Both the position numbers and the translations under genes were made by a program. The notes beneath the pieces were generated by a model. It had not been told where the DNA came from. It did not search any database and was given only the letters and a program-made list of their open reading frames with translations. A stretch of 64,000 nt of DNA, from NCBI GenBank assembly GCA_023014335.1, contig JAECYW010000007.1, positions 372,001 through 436,000 of the forward strand. Direction: 5' to 3'. Below are positions 1 to 10,762 of this stretch, one piece after another (the first letter of the stretch is position 1; every line of letters starts with the position of its first letter). This DNA comes from Galerina marginata (taxonomy: Eukaryota; Basidiomycota; Agaricomycetes; Agaricales; Galerinaceae).

Positions 1-1808
1 GTTGGGTAGCCATTGCAGCAAGAGGCGCGTCGTTTCCCATCGAACCGAGTGCCTCCTTTCCCTCAATTACCATGGGGAGCATCAACAAGTTGAGCTGTTC
101 TACGGTGAAACCAAAAGCGAGCAGCTTGGGGTCTGTGCTCAATGTAGTGTCGTCCAGCATGGGGCTAAGTGAGACGTGACTTCTTTTGACACGCTTGATG
201 ATTTTTGGCACTTCCAGGACATGAGCCTCGACCCAGGAGGCAAAGTTTTGCTTGGAAGCAGTGTTGCGCTTCAATTCCTTATCATCAACTATTCTGCCTT
301 CAAGGGTGTCAACGAGAAGCATGCGACCAGGTTTCAAGCGACCTTTTTGCACGACTTTCTCAGGGGCAATGTATAGGGCGCCAACTTCAGATGCACACAC
401 TATGATGTCTTCCTTTGTTACGATGAAGCGACAAGGACGGAGTCCATTGCGGTCAAGGTTGGCACCACAGAAGCGGCCGTCACTGAAAGTGAAAAGGGCA
501 GGACCGTCCCAGGGTTCCTGGACACATGCAGCCCAGTTGTAGAATGCCCGTTTTCGTGGATCCATATCTTCATTCCCTTGCCAAGCTTCTGGAATCATCA
601 TCATAACAGCTTCAGGCAAGGTTACAGCCCCATTGACAACCAATAGTTCGAGAACATTATCAAATGCTGCTGAGTCAGATCCTCCGTGCTCGATAATGGG
701 GTAGAGCAAATCGAGTTGATCGCCAAAATTCTGGGAAGATAGAACTCCCTCCCTCGCACGCATCCAGTTTTTGTTACCACGGACTGTATTGATCTCACCT
801 GAAACAAAATTAACTCGCTGTAAATCAAAAGAGGTATTTCCCTCACCGTTATGAGCTGCCAATCTCATGGGCTGAGCTCGATCCCAACTGGGGAAAGTGT
901 TGGTAGAAAACCGGGAGTGGACCAGCGTGAAGTGTGATTGGTAGAGTACATGGTTCAGGTCGTGGTAGTAATTATAGACTTGGGGAGGCGAGAGCTGTCC
1001 TTTATACACGATGTTCTTGGACGAAAGGGAGCAAACATAAAAACCTTTTGCAAGTGTGCTTTTGGAGTTTAGAATATAAGCAACAAACAGTATACAAAAT
1101 TAGCCTGAACACTAACATGCTATGCGTAGCGTGCTTTCGAAGGACGTACAACTGCCTTTCGAATTGGGTAGAGTCGAAAGTGCCACCTTGACTAACGCTA
1201 CCATCTCCATAGTGTGCTCGAAGCACGACGAATGGCTGGAGGATAGTTGGTTCCTTGCTGCTGGCCGCCGGCCCGAGAATGGTACCATCGGTAGGAACTT
1301 CCCTCCAGCCAAGTACTCGCAAACCTAAGTCGCTCGAGATGTTGATGAAAACGCTTTGATAGCTTTGCAGTTGAACAGGGTCGTTGGGTTTAAAGAAGAC
1401 ATTCCCGACCGCGTATTCTCCAGGATCGGGAAGAACACAACCAAGATCTCTTTCTGCCTCTCTCTTGAAGAAGTCATGAGGAATGGCAGTCATGACTCCT
1501 GCACCATCGCCATCCCTGCTGTCAGCTCCAGTAGCCCCGCGATGGGTCATGGCACAGAGAAGTTGGCGAGCATCCGACACAATTTTATGACTGGGTTCGC
1601 CCTTGATATGGCAGATGAAACCCACTCCACACGAGTCTTTCTCATTCTCGTTGGAATATAAACCCTGATCGGCTGGCAAAGAAGCTGCGAACGAAGAATC
1701 GTCTCGCACTACGGCGTGAAAGCCATTGATATTTTGGGTAGAGGCAAATTCGGATACCAGGGGAAGCGAGTCGGGTGAAGGACGATAAGAAGAGCCGGAG
1801 TCAGCCAT
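1..1808 (-). CDS. GLT1: Glutamate synthase (NADH-GOGAT), N-terminal part; runs off the window
   Basis: Makes two glutamates from glutamine and 2-oxoglutarate; cytosolic nitrogen assimilation. Only the glutaminase end is visible, from the ATG at 1806-1808 to base 1, interrupted by short introns (near 1000-1110 and near 790-850). The N-terminal segment contains the Ntn-amidotransferase start EKDSCGVGF: the presumed catalytic Cys is residue 60, so about 59 residues would be cleaved as a propeptide, close to the yeast enzyme. Other family landmarks in order: THRGATGAD, the HSRFSTNTFPSW block (near 880-930), RLAAHNGEI, GGSDSAAFDN (near 670-690), ALFTFSDGR, DRNGLRPCR and EVGA (near 390-520). No frameshift was seen in the exons. 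The central FMN/Fe-S and C-terminal NADH parts must lie beyond the left edge. The exact junction of the intron near 1000-1120 was not resolved. Confidence 0.95.
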
Positions 1809-2242
1809 TGACTACGGCAAAGCAGTGATTGAAGAGTTTTTTGCGATAGAAAGAGTATATGCTCTGGGTGAAGATAGTGGAGGAGCAAAACTGAGGGCGG
1901 AAGAGAGCGTATAAAGAGTCCGCATGATCGACTTTCGGCAAAATGGACTGGTCGATAGGCCGAATGAGGCCGATTGATGCCGATTGTTCTTCCAATCCCT
2001 AGCTTCCTATTGGTTACGGAATGCTGAATACTTTGACTGATCCGCACACCTCCTGATCCAAGTGATGTTTTCACCTGAATTTCGCTCTTACTATACTTGA
2101 AATGACACAACCATTAAGTCTGGAAATGATGGGGCACGTCTCTGCCTCTGCGATTGACGATACAAAATTAATTCGGTCATATTGTTACATAAGAATCGAG
2201 AAGGCAAAACGAGGAAAATACGACGGTGGATGCATGTGCCAT
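1809..2242. other. Gap between GLT1 start and LST8 stop (GLT1 promoter region)
   Basis: About 430 bases upstream of GLT1 on the minus strand. Reading frames here are short and shadow-like. I see no conserved protein, RNA or repeat. It should hold the GLT1 promoter, but I cannot point to a specific site. Confidence 0.5.
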
Positions 2243-3768
2243 TTAACTAGCTCCATCATGCAGAGCACAGCAGACTGCGGCTTTTGTTCAATTTCAGTTA
2301 CGGAAATCTCTGAAAAATCAAGAGAAATCTTGCCTTTGTGGTGGCCATTGTATTGACGGACAGTTTCACCGGATGACATCTCCCAGAGGCGAGCTGTATG
2401 ATCTGAAGAAGCTAAGGTGACGGTAATGAATCTTCTCATGCAACAGTTAGGTGAGCAATCCTCACCAGTGACAAGGTACGCAGAATCGGCGCTAAATGCA
2501 CAGTCCCAAACCCAGCGCTGGTGTCCGGTAAGAACTTTCTCTTGTTTAAAGTCGTAAGTCGGACTGATGGACCAAATTTTGACAGTGGTATCCGCTGAAC
2601 ACGTTGCAAGATACCTGGCCTCGAGAGTTTGAGATCTGTGATGATTTAGAGATAATCAGAGAAATTCATACCGTGCATCAGGACTCAAGAGACAACGCGT
2701 GAGATATTTATTGTGTGCTAGAAACCTGGTAACTGCTTGAAAGCGCGGAAGTCCTGTGCTCTCATCGTTCACTTTCCACACATAGCATTGTCCCTAGACA
2801 TCGTCACATAAGCAGTCTACTGGTGACAACTGAACGAAATCGTGTACCTTGTTGTTGCCAGCCACCAGACACGAGCCATCTGAAGCAAGAGTGATAGATC
2901 TTATCGGTACATCACCTGCTGGAGTCTGATGTTTGGGAATCAGTCATTATTTTGTAGTCGAGGTAATGACGACGCTGGACAAACAAGTTCATGAGAACAA
3001 ATATTATCGGTCAGATCCCATTGTTTGATGCTTCCTGCTTGATCGCAGGATATCAGCTCCCCTTGATTAGGATGAATACAGACGTCATTGACTAACGTAA
3101 ACGTTAATAAAACAGTTTATGAAGAGAAAATCAGCCAAGAAACCTGGTGCAGCATTCTCGTATGTCCGGTGGACGTTATTGCTGGGATTTCTTATCCAAG
3201 AAATGTTGTCAGTGTCGTGAAAGACAAAATTGCGTATGAATTGACCGAAGATCCCAAATCTTGATTGTGCCATCTTCGCTACCAGAAACCAACCACTTCC
3301 CCTCAGCGTTGAAAGCAATAGACGTGACATTGTTGGTATGTCCGTCGAAGGTTACGAGCTGCGTGTGTTTAGAAAAATTAAGGAATGGATCTGAAAATTG
3401 CGTACGGGGTCTGACGACGAACTTGCAATGTCGTAGATGTATATTTTTTTATGTATAGCTGCGGCTAAAAAACGTTTACTGGACCAAAACTTAGTGCGGT
3501 GAAACCGGTTCCTTGAACTAGCTAGACTTACTCATGAGAAATAGCAAGGCGGTTTACTTGCTGTATGGACTTTCTTGTCAGAGCACACAAGCAAACTTTA
3601 GAAGAATATCAATACCCCTGATTCTCCTGTACGGGGAATGGTTCGCGAACAAATGCCACTCCAGGCTTCCCAAAAGCGAATTTCGTGATCGTAAGAGCCA
3701 GTAACCAAGATAACGGACATGTCATGACGGGCTGGAGCGCTTTTCGAAGCAGGGAGAGTGGCAGGCAT
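2243..3768 (-). CDS. LST8: TOR complex subunit LST8 (WD40 beta-propeller)
   Basis: LST8 binds and stabilises the TOR kinase domain in TORC1 and TORC2. The start ATG (3766-3768) opens [12 protein letters not shown], followed by [20 protein letters not shown], the typical first LST8 blade. Splicing by eye gives, in order, [24 protein letters not shown] (about 3430), [17 protein letters not shown] (about 3330), [31 protein letters not shown] (about 3050), the SADTTVKIW blade (about 2580) and the last blade [17 protein letters not shown] with QYNGHHK (about 2350-2400). Length is about 320 residues, normal for the family. The gene is cut by many introns of 50-60 nt. The final junction looks like a GC-AG intron (2275-2333), which restores a conserved C-terminal tail ([11 protein letters not shown]) and the stop at 2243-2245. 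Without splicing, the frame would run on to 2185 with an unrelated tail. Confidence 0.9.
2275..2333 (-). other. Probable GC-AG intron in LST8
   Basis: On the minus strand the exon ends ...CACAAAG, followed by GCAAGAT; the intron closes with GCCGCAG. It is 59 nt long. Removing it shifts the frame and gives a tail that lines up with the family's last WD repeat (K-AVVCLAFND type). No GT donor is available at this position. Confidence 0.6.
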
Positions 3769-4957
3769 GGTGGGTCGGCAGTAGGCGTTAGCTTGAGATG
3801 AAGTATACCATATAGATTTCCAGCGTCAGCGTTTCGGAAGAATTGCGAAATGTCAGAAAAAATTACCTGGAATAAGTCCTTTGAGCAGCCCAAGGCACGA
3901 CCACAATGTCGCGAAACCGAAAGGTCTAATGAGTGAGCGGTTGACGTCGATTAATGCAGGTAAAAGGACTTACGATCTTGTTAGTCTGACTACTGGACTA
4001 AGTAGTATTTGGCAGTCAGTGACTTAAAGGACCGGTTTAGCCGGATCAATGGAAAGATTCGGTCACGTGCTTATTATAATATTAGATAAGACCTGAGAGA
4101 AATATCAATACATAGTTGATGGTTTCTTTCTTGCCATTCTGTAAAACTCGAGGACTTGCATTGCTGCAATCGATTCGGCAGAAGCACGCTGGAGCAAGCT
4201 GGGCCGCCGGCGAGCTCTTTTCTCCGCCGATCATGAATTCAATCTCGTCTGCCATGTTTGCCATGTTGTCTGCGCTGTGAATATCAACGCCTTAACGCAT
4301 AGACTGCGGTTCGTTATTCGAAAACTGGTCCCTCGCATTTTCTGTTTGCATCTCCGAGGATCAGAGCCTTGCCATCGGGAGCCGTTAAGCCTTTCCGACC
4401 AATTTCCCTCAATCTTATTAATGATTTTTATAGATCTTTGACACAAGTAGCGTGGCTACCACGCACTTCCCCCAGACATATGCACACCTGCGAAGTGATT
4501 TCCAAGGCTGGACCTTCTTGCCTCGCCCATAGATTACGTAGGTCTGCTTCTTAGTCCGTGCCTTATTATTCTGTGACAATCCGGTGGGTATTTCGATCCA
4601 TTAATTTCCACCACTTTTTTCATCCCCGATCTCCTTCCCGCGAGGATCGATGTGGTGATTCATCTCCCTAGGGTTGCAGTCCAAATATTTTCCGTTTCCA
4701 AATGTTCTCCGACAAATTTGAGAGATGTGAAACGGTAGAAACATCTCCATGCATCGCAGGAGATTGCTGATCTTCCCGTCCACGTTCTTCTTTCAACCAA
4801 TGCAAAGGTTCCTCTTCACCCAATTTCAAGTCAATCATCTTACTTCTGTGACTCGTTGCAAATCCATGAAATTTTGATACGTCCTCACTCCGGTGACAGG
4901 AAGAAGAAACACAACCAATGATTTATGTGCTGCGAATTTGCGAAATGCCTGCCCCCG
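3769..4957. other. Mostly non-coding stretch upstream of LST8
   Basis: It holds the LST8 upstream region (3769 onward on the minus strand) and several short frames, none with a recognisable domain. The most gene-like is a minus-strand frame from ATG 4836-4838 to stop 4668-4670 (56 residues, acidic start LKLGEEEPLHWLKEERGRED). The same frame stays open upstream of that ATG for roughly 40 more codons. I could not connect it to other exons, so I do not call a gene. Confidence 0.4.
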
Positions 4958-4963
4958 TATAAG
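4958..4963 (+). promoter_or_regulatory. TATA-like box before the degenerate small gene
   Basis: TATAAG in a CCCGTATAAGTAGG context, about 80 nt before the ATG at 5043. The stretch between them is pyrimidine-rich with CTC/TCC blocks, as is common in fungal 5' leaders. The placement looks like a real core promoter, although the gene that follows is broken. Confidence 0.4.
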
Positions 4964-5042
4964 TAGGCGGTAGTTGACAATCTCGCTTCACACCAGCTCC
5001 TACTCTTCGACAAAGTCCCTCTCCTCAACTGCTATTTCGGCT

Positions 5043-5533
5043 ATGAACGCATTCCCCGTCAGTTGCTCGTCACAGCAACCCTCTTCTACTCCAGCTTACA
5101 ATGTCTTTAGGCAGGCACTCGGGTTTTTTTCTGGACGTCTAACGGAGACGTTGAATATGCTGTAGTCCAATCGTCTAGTCGTCTTCCGGATGTATGCTTT
5201 CATTATCATTCCTACCTCTTCAACTTACTTATGAACCTCTACATTTAGGGGACTCAGATCCTTGTGCTTAAGCTGGAAGGAAAAGATAAAACTGCAACCT
5301 TACCGTATGTAGACCTTGTTTCTCTCCGAGACTTGGTTTAAAATTTGTTCTCTCAGAGCTGCTGGAGTAACCAAGGTTTCCTGAACGACTACATGGGGAG
5401 TGGGTTATTCGACGTTCTAGATCCTTGTACAGATCGATATTTATGGCGCTTCCACAATATGATTACCCTTCATCGTTTCCACGCACATATTCTTTCTTTC
5501 CGTCATGATCCCCTCCAAGCAATTCAAAATTAA
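5043..5533 (+). pseudogene. Degenerate or frameshifted small gene, possibly DUF6593-like
   Basis: The ATG at 5043 opens MNAFPVSCSSQQPSS and runs to a T7 tract at 5124-5130. After the tract the plausible continuation is in another frame (FFWTSNGDVEYAVVQSS...RLPD), then across a GTATGC...TTTAG intron into GTQILVLKLEGKD, and across a second intron (GTATGT...CTCAG, about 5305-5357). The next segment, in a different frame again, reads LNDYMGSGLFDVLDP...DRYLWRF. That pattern (LxDYxxxSGLF...D...YxW) reminds me of the C-terminus of basidiomycete DUF6593 proteins, but this is from memory and weak. At least one base must be gained at the T tract to join the pieces, so this is either a decayed gene or a homopolymer sequencing error. 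The reading frame ends at 5533. Confidence 0.25.
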
Positions 5534-6062
5534 TCTCTGTAATGCATTTAGAGGATTTGCAGATATGTATAGATGTACTATTATCGGCCAAATATTAACT
5601 AGAAATTTCAGGATCCATGTACATCTGTGCCCCATTCGCCTCGTGGCCGAGCACCTTCGATTTTTCACTTCTTCCAATTATCTAGGACTGTCTCCTCAAG
5701 TCTCCTTCCCTCGCTGGGTTTGATTTTCAATCAAGGGATCATTAATCTCGGAGCAAATAGTGATCTAAGAAGTTAGAACACTGGAAAGAAATCGAAAGTC
5801 GTCAGTCCAGGTGGATGCAAATACTTCCAGAGCAGGACCTCGGGGAGGACCCTCTAAAACCATTATTGGGTGTATAAATACTCCAAGAATTCAGACGCTG
5901 TCATGATGCGGACCTTGACCGTAATCTTTCCCAAAATATCTAAAGACAGGTTTGGCATAATCAACGTTGTACGGTCGGTGTCGTCAGTACGATGACGGAT
6001 ATGTATTCTGATCCTGTTCCAGATAGAAAGAGACAGAAGGGAATTACCATCACTTTATCAGA
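5534..6062. other. Gap 3' of the degenerate gene and of the ALKBH7-like gene
   Basis: No domain, repeat or RNA seen. The right end may hold an alternative last exon of the ALKBH7-like gene: a GTATGT...GGAACAG intron would lead into a short tail ending near 5990-6010. Confidence 0.35.
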
Positions 6063-6922
6063 TCATGACGAAGAACATACTCTTATCATGATACTCAATC
6101 GCTGCTCGGCATCGACAACGGCACCTTCCCGCGATTTTCTTGCGATGCTGTGCAAATAATTATACCGAACTTGATCCCTTTTAAATAATAGGCTTTTAGA
6201 TTCACACAGACTGCACATTTTTGGGGATACTCGCCGTTGGAGGTAAACGCTACCAGATGGAAGGTTCAAAGAAAAATCCTCCCCACCCTCAGGCACTTTT
6301 TGCATTCGAAGTACGCGTTCGTCGCCTAGGCTGACCCCAAGAATCCAGGCTCCACTGGAGTTGACATTGTCAACATGTGGGAGAATGCTACCATACGATG
6401 CCAGGTGTAAAATGTGAGTTTGGATATCTTTGGTCGGGCAAAGCGAATACAATCGAATTAAAATCGCAGATAGATCCTGAAATTGTTCTATTGGCCAGGA
6501 AGATAAATGCATTTCTCTGAAGTGGTGGATGACACCATCAAAATGACCCTTCGAAGCCTGAAGTGAGAAAATTGACAACAACGATGCTTATTAGGACTGA
6601 CCTCCTGGAACTCATACATATCATCGGGAGCGAACAAACTGGCAGGTGAATTTGTACCAAGATCACCCAGGCGAGTCAAGCTTTGCAATTTGGAATCCCA
6701 GTATTCTTTTCGTCTCCTACGTGCTAGACGTGTCTCTGACTGATCAAGTTTATGCAAGGAGGCAGCGAGTAGAGTCTTCTGCTCTGTATCTGAGAAATAA
6801 TTGGGCCAGAAAGAGAAGCCCTGAGGATATGGTTGGGGTTGGGAAATGTGATATTGGTGTCTGAACTTCGTCATTAGAGCCAATGAGCGACTCGTAGCGA
6901 GTGAGCACCGTAGGCCGGACAT
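6063..6922 (-). CDS. ALKBH7-like 2-oxoglutarate/Fe(II) dioxygenase, probably mitochondrial
   Basis: Relative of human ALKBH7, a mitochondrial AlkB-family protein. I chose the ATG at 6920-6922 because it opens MSGLRCSLATSRSLALMTKFR, basic and Ser/Leu-rich like an import signal; the frame is open further upstream. Family blocks: FWPNYFSDTEQKTLLAASLHKLD (about residues 35-60), RRKEYWDSK, GHFDGVIHHFREMHLSSWP after a 44-nt intron (6558-6601), then the iron site PHVDN (His168 and Asp170) and GAWILGVSLGDERVLRM. A later His (YLHSIARKS) with REG...QRLSIMIR matches the end of the fold. Between the strand VYLQRR and RYNYLHS there are about 20 residues more than in human ALKBH7, which may be a retained intron. 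The last codons (RVCSSS) could be replaced by a downstream exon. Confidence 0.82.
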
Positions 6923-7718
6923 TCCTGCTATGAAAATCGAGGGGATATAGTCAGTTCTGAACCATTCATGATTTGAGGTAGATCGTATACTTTGTATGTC
7001 GCCCTGGATGAAATTTGAATTCAGCAGTCTTCGGCGACGAATGTTGGTCGCGTACAACCGTATTTCTATGTAGATCCAATGTAGATCTGATGCGGTACTG
7101 GCAGTCGGAGACTCGGGTATTCTGGTCCTTGAAGGGCTTTATGGCAATATACCCGTACTCACTGCCATGAACGGACTGGTTGAGAGTACTAGTGCCAGTG
7201 GTTGTTCGGTTGAGGCATAAGGCCGATGAAATTCCTCAAGCTTTCCTCAACTTGGTTGGTTCTCATCCAATTCTCGTCTCAAGATTTCCAGCCTAGGCTC
7301 ACGAAACATGCGAATACTTACCCAGATAATTAGATAGGAGTACATTGTAAAAATATATTCGTGGCTCTCCTCAGCCTTGCTCTCCTACTACTTACTAAGT
7401 AGGCAAATGTATATAATTTGTAATTTACTTAGTGTGTATAAAAACCCAAATTATTATGTAATAAATAACTCTGTCCAACAAGTAAAACGAATTCTTGAAC
7501 TACTAAACACCGCGCCAAGTGATATCTACATCCTCTTTCATTCTCCAACGGTTCTTCTTCTGTCTCTGTTCCAGTAGACACGCCCTTTTTACGGAAGCAA
7601 GCCCAATTCTTTCCGCATTATGCTCATTCAAAATCTGTAAACCTGAAAAGACCCACAGCTTAAAGACCTCACACTGGCCAAGTTTGAAACTGGCCTATCA
7701 CATAGTTGCTGATTACTG
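6923..7718. promoter_or_regulatory. Divergent intergenic region, ALKBH7-like / carrier-like genes
   Basis: About 800 bases between two start codons pointing away from each other, so it must carry both promoters. It is A/T-rich between 7320 and 7500 (ACTTACTAAGTAGG, TATATAATTTGTAATTTACTT). I cannot assign individual boxes. No coding sequence, repeat or RNA recognised. Confidence 0.45.
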
Positions 7719-9137
7719 ATGTCCAGCGGTGCCGGTGGTGAGCTAGGCTGTGCCAATAATGGACTCGAAGGTATGCATAATATTCAATTTCTTCAACGTC
7801 TTCCTATGCTCAACATACAATACTTATTGTCAATCTGCGGTTCTTCATGGCAGGAACAACATCTCAGGATGGTAGTGTACAGGCCGCCATAGCACGTACC
7901 GCCTCGCGCAGTATGGCGCTTTACTTTGCAAGGCCTGTGCGGTTCTTTCGACCAGCAAAAGGTGTGTGACTTTCCAAGTTACCCACTCATGGCTCACCTA
8001 GCCGGATCCATTCAATAGTGAATGGTTGGCAGACGCTAAAGAATCTAGCCAGTCAACAGGGAACAACACTTACACATCAATATATTTTGACGCTGGTTAA
8101 GAGTCAAGGAGTAAACCTGTTCATGTTACGTTTCACCATGATCTTGACCTTGATACTTCGTTGTTCATAGGTCTGGGTTATTCCAAAACATTTTGTTCCT
8201 CCGATGATTGTCAACGCGGCTTTGGGTACAATACTGTGGGGTTCATATGCGGAGGCCAGTAGAAGATTAGAGCCACTCTTAGGAAGTCATACCCTTTCAA
8301 AAGCAACGATTTCTGGAGCAATCGCGGGCGCATGTCAGGCTGTCGCTGCAGCTCCTGCGGAAAACGTTCGAATCCTCTTGGAACATGGACTTGGCGGACA
8401 CTCATGGTCATGTGCTTGGAAAGAGGTATTCAGAAAAAAGTCGGTCCTGTTCCCTTCTGAAAACGTTTCTCGACGAATTCAAGACGTCCGCAATCTGCGT
8501 GGTTGGCTACACGAAGTTGGTCGGATGGCGGGTCGAGGTTGGAGTGGCTGGAGGTGGGGTTGTGGGAAAGACACAGTTGGTGGGTGTCGGACCTGCCTAA
8601 GGTTTTTTTTACTCAGACTCCCATTAGGTTTTGCAGCCTTTTTTTTAATTTTCGAACTGTCCCGCCGCACAGGTTTGGTAATGAAAACCCTCACGTCGGA
8701 CTTGTTGTCACCATTCTTCATTGGTGCTCGCGAAAACAGTCGCTTTCAAAAACAGTTACCGGCCATTGCCAACGGTGTTGTTCTTGTTGCTGGTGGGGTA
8801 AGGAGCGGGGCCATGTTACTTAGTCGCTCTGATATTTATCCCGCAGGTCCTAGCTGGGCTTACCTACGAACTTCTCGGACGACCCTGGGATATCGCAAGG
8901 CGTACCATTCATTTAGAGTGGCTTGTACGTCCTCGTGCAAGACAATCGTCCTACCAGATCTTAAGAAGGAGTGTGGCGGAGCTGGGGTTTCTGTCGTTAT
9001 TTAAACACAGTAATTTGCTTGTGGAATCAACGAAAACTCGGACTAAATGGAATAAAGCACTCCGTACAGCTGGTCGAGTTGGGCCATGGGGTGTAGGCTT
9101 CTTAGTTTGGGAGGCATATAATTCTGGCCTTTCTTGA
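7719..9137 (+). CDS. Mitochondrial-carrier-like membrane protein
   Basis: The ATG at 7719-7721 opens MSSGAGGELGCANNGLEG. Exons then give ARTASRSMALYFARPVRFFR, WQTLKNLASQQGTTLTHQYI, VWVIPKHFVPPMIVNAALGT (from about 8170), the second repeat SGAIAGACQAVAAAPAENVRI, AWKEVF, GWLHEVGRMAGRGWSGWRWG, the membrane stretch FAAFFLIFELSRR (after an intron of about 48 nt near 8580-8627) and a third repeat LTYELLGRPWDIARR. The stop is at 9135-9137, about 350 residues. Carrier signatures are partial: PAENVR and PWDIAR fit Px[D/E]xx[K/R], but the first repeat has PVRFFR with Arg where the acid should be. This points to a divergent member of the SLC25 family. No substrate can be inferred. Expected in the inner membrane by family. 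Confidence 0.7.
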
Positions 9138-9303
9138 CCTCGTTTAAAACGTATTACATTCAGAACCAGTACTAAATAAATTGCAGTCCTTGATAATCGA
9201 TTCTAGAATGATCCACGACGAGTTGCCAGCCCGAAACAAATTGATCTGAACGCTCGATCTTGGATTCATCGTAGCTACATCCATCTATCCGGCTTCATTC
9301 GAA

Positions 9304-10721
9304 ATGCTCAGGTGTACGCGTAAAGGCTGTGGACTGGAGTACGCAGAGGGAGATCTCAGCCTCTGCACTTATCACCCTGGCTCACCAGTGGAGTTCACGT
9401 TGTCATTGCTCAACCAGAATGTTACGCTCAATTTGTTTGTCAGGTGTTCCACGAGGGATTGAAGTCCTGGTCTTGCTGCCAGGATATCAACAAGCCAGTC
9501 TTGGATTTCGATGAATTTATGAAAATCGAGGTGAGTTTTCCTCTGAAGGTCTTCCTGTAAGAATTCTCAGCCTTCCTAGGGATGTACTGAAATCGAGGGG
9601 CATACAACAGAGACTCATGTCGCTCCAGCAGCACAATTAAAACCAGCAGCAACGGTATCGACGTTAAAAACACTTGATGGAACAGAAATCTTTCAACTTG
9701 ACACCCTCAGGGCTAACATCCCAACTGCGAGTCTGCGTGTAGAAGAATCTGTTGCTCCTGCTCCTATCCTTGAACTAGAAGATTTGAATCGGCCCGTTGA
9801 AGTTGGAGCTGCTTGTCGACGGAAGGGTTGTCAAACGACATTCGTAAGTGACGAGGTAAACAGGCATGGCGATGGAGAGGGTACTGTGTGCCGTTACCAC
9901 CCCCTACCGGTGCGCTGTCGACTTGTATCTTAAATCTCGGTCTAGATCTTTATGTGCCCTCTTCAGCCCCTTTTCAGAGAAGGTAGCAAGGTATGATTTT
10001 CTTTTGGTTTTCACCGATATGAGTGAGTTGACTAGTTCCATTGACAATTTGGTTCTCAGGGATACCTCTGTTGCAAACGAAAGGTTTTAGAGTTTGAAGA
10101 ATTCTTGAAAATCGAAGGGTGTCAGATTGGTCGCCATTGTTTCGTGCCAGTTGCTGCTGAGCCCAAAGTAAGATTTCGAGTGAATAATAACTTTTTTTTG
10201 ATTACAACTAGACCCGCAGACTGAAGAGCTAGTTGACTGCCGTGTCGATCATTACCAAACGCCAGAGCAAGTCCACGTCTCGGTCTTCGCGAAAAAAGCG
10301 GAGAAGGACCGCAGTACGGTGAAGTTCGAAAATACCAAGGTTTCAAACAGTTGCCTTGTTTGAAAGACCAGGTTTTAAGCTTCATTTATGCAGGTTGTTC
10401 TTGAGCTTTTCCTTCCAGGACAAAAACGTTTCTCCAGAACGCTCGACCTTTTTGGGGAAATCGACGCAGACCGATCAACCTTCCAATTTTTTGGCACGAA
10501 GGCAAGCAGAGTTACATACTCTACCTCTTTGTATCCTTACTCAAGTGCGCATTCAGGTTGAATTACATCTGCAAAAAAAAGACACAAGGGTTTGGACTGT
10601 CCTGGAGAAGACAACTCAGGACCTTGGCAACATCAGTTTGACTTTTGGTGTGGGTGGTAGAACCGGGACTGTTGGTGCTAAAGAAATCATCCTGGACGAA
10701 TCAAATAAATTGCGCACATAA
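9304..10721 (+). CDS. CHORD-CS domain protein (RAR1/CHORDC1-type HSP90 co-chaperone)
   Basis: Two zinc-binding CHORD modules followed by a CS domain, the order of metazoan CHORDC1 and fungal CHORD proteins that bind HSP90. Module 1: MLRCTRKGCGLEY...CTYHPGSP, then after an intron VFHEGLKSWSCC, LDFDEFMKIEGC, and past the next intron EGHT (9304-9610). Module 2: ACRRKGCQTTF (about 9810), CRYHPLP, then FREGSK, GYLCCKRKVLEFEEFLKIEGC and RHCF (to about 10140). All Cys/His ligands are present in both. The CS domain starts near 10210 (VDCRVDHYQTPEQVHVSVFA) and continues VVLELFLPGQKRFSRTLDLFG, VELHLQKKDTRVWTVLEK, ending DESNKLRT at 10719-10721. The start ATG (9304-9306) lies two codons before the first zinc Cys. 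It is followed tail-to-tail by mIF-2, with only about 40 bases between the stops. Confidence 0.9.
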
Positions 10722-10762
10722 AATGTTGCAAAATAGGGGACATTAAATGCTAAAGACCAATT

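Noticed and set aside
4082..4264. 60-codon minus-strand frame MANMADEIEFMIGG...
   Set aside because: No similarity recognised, lies upstream of LST8, no convincing exon partners; left in the gap description.
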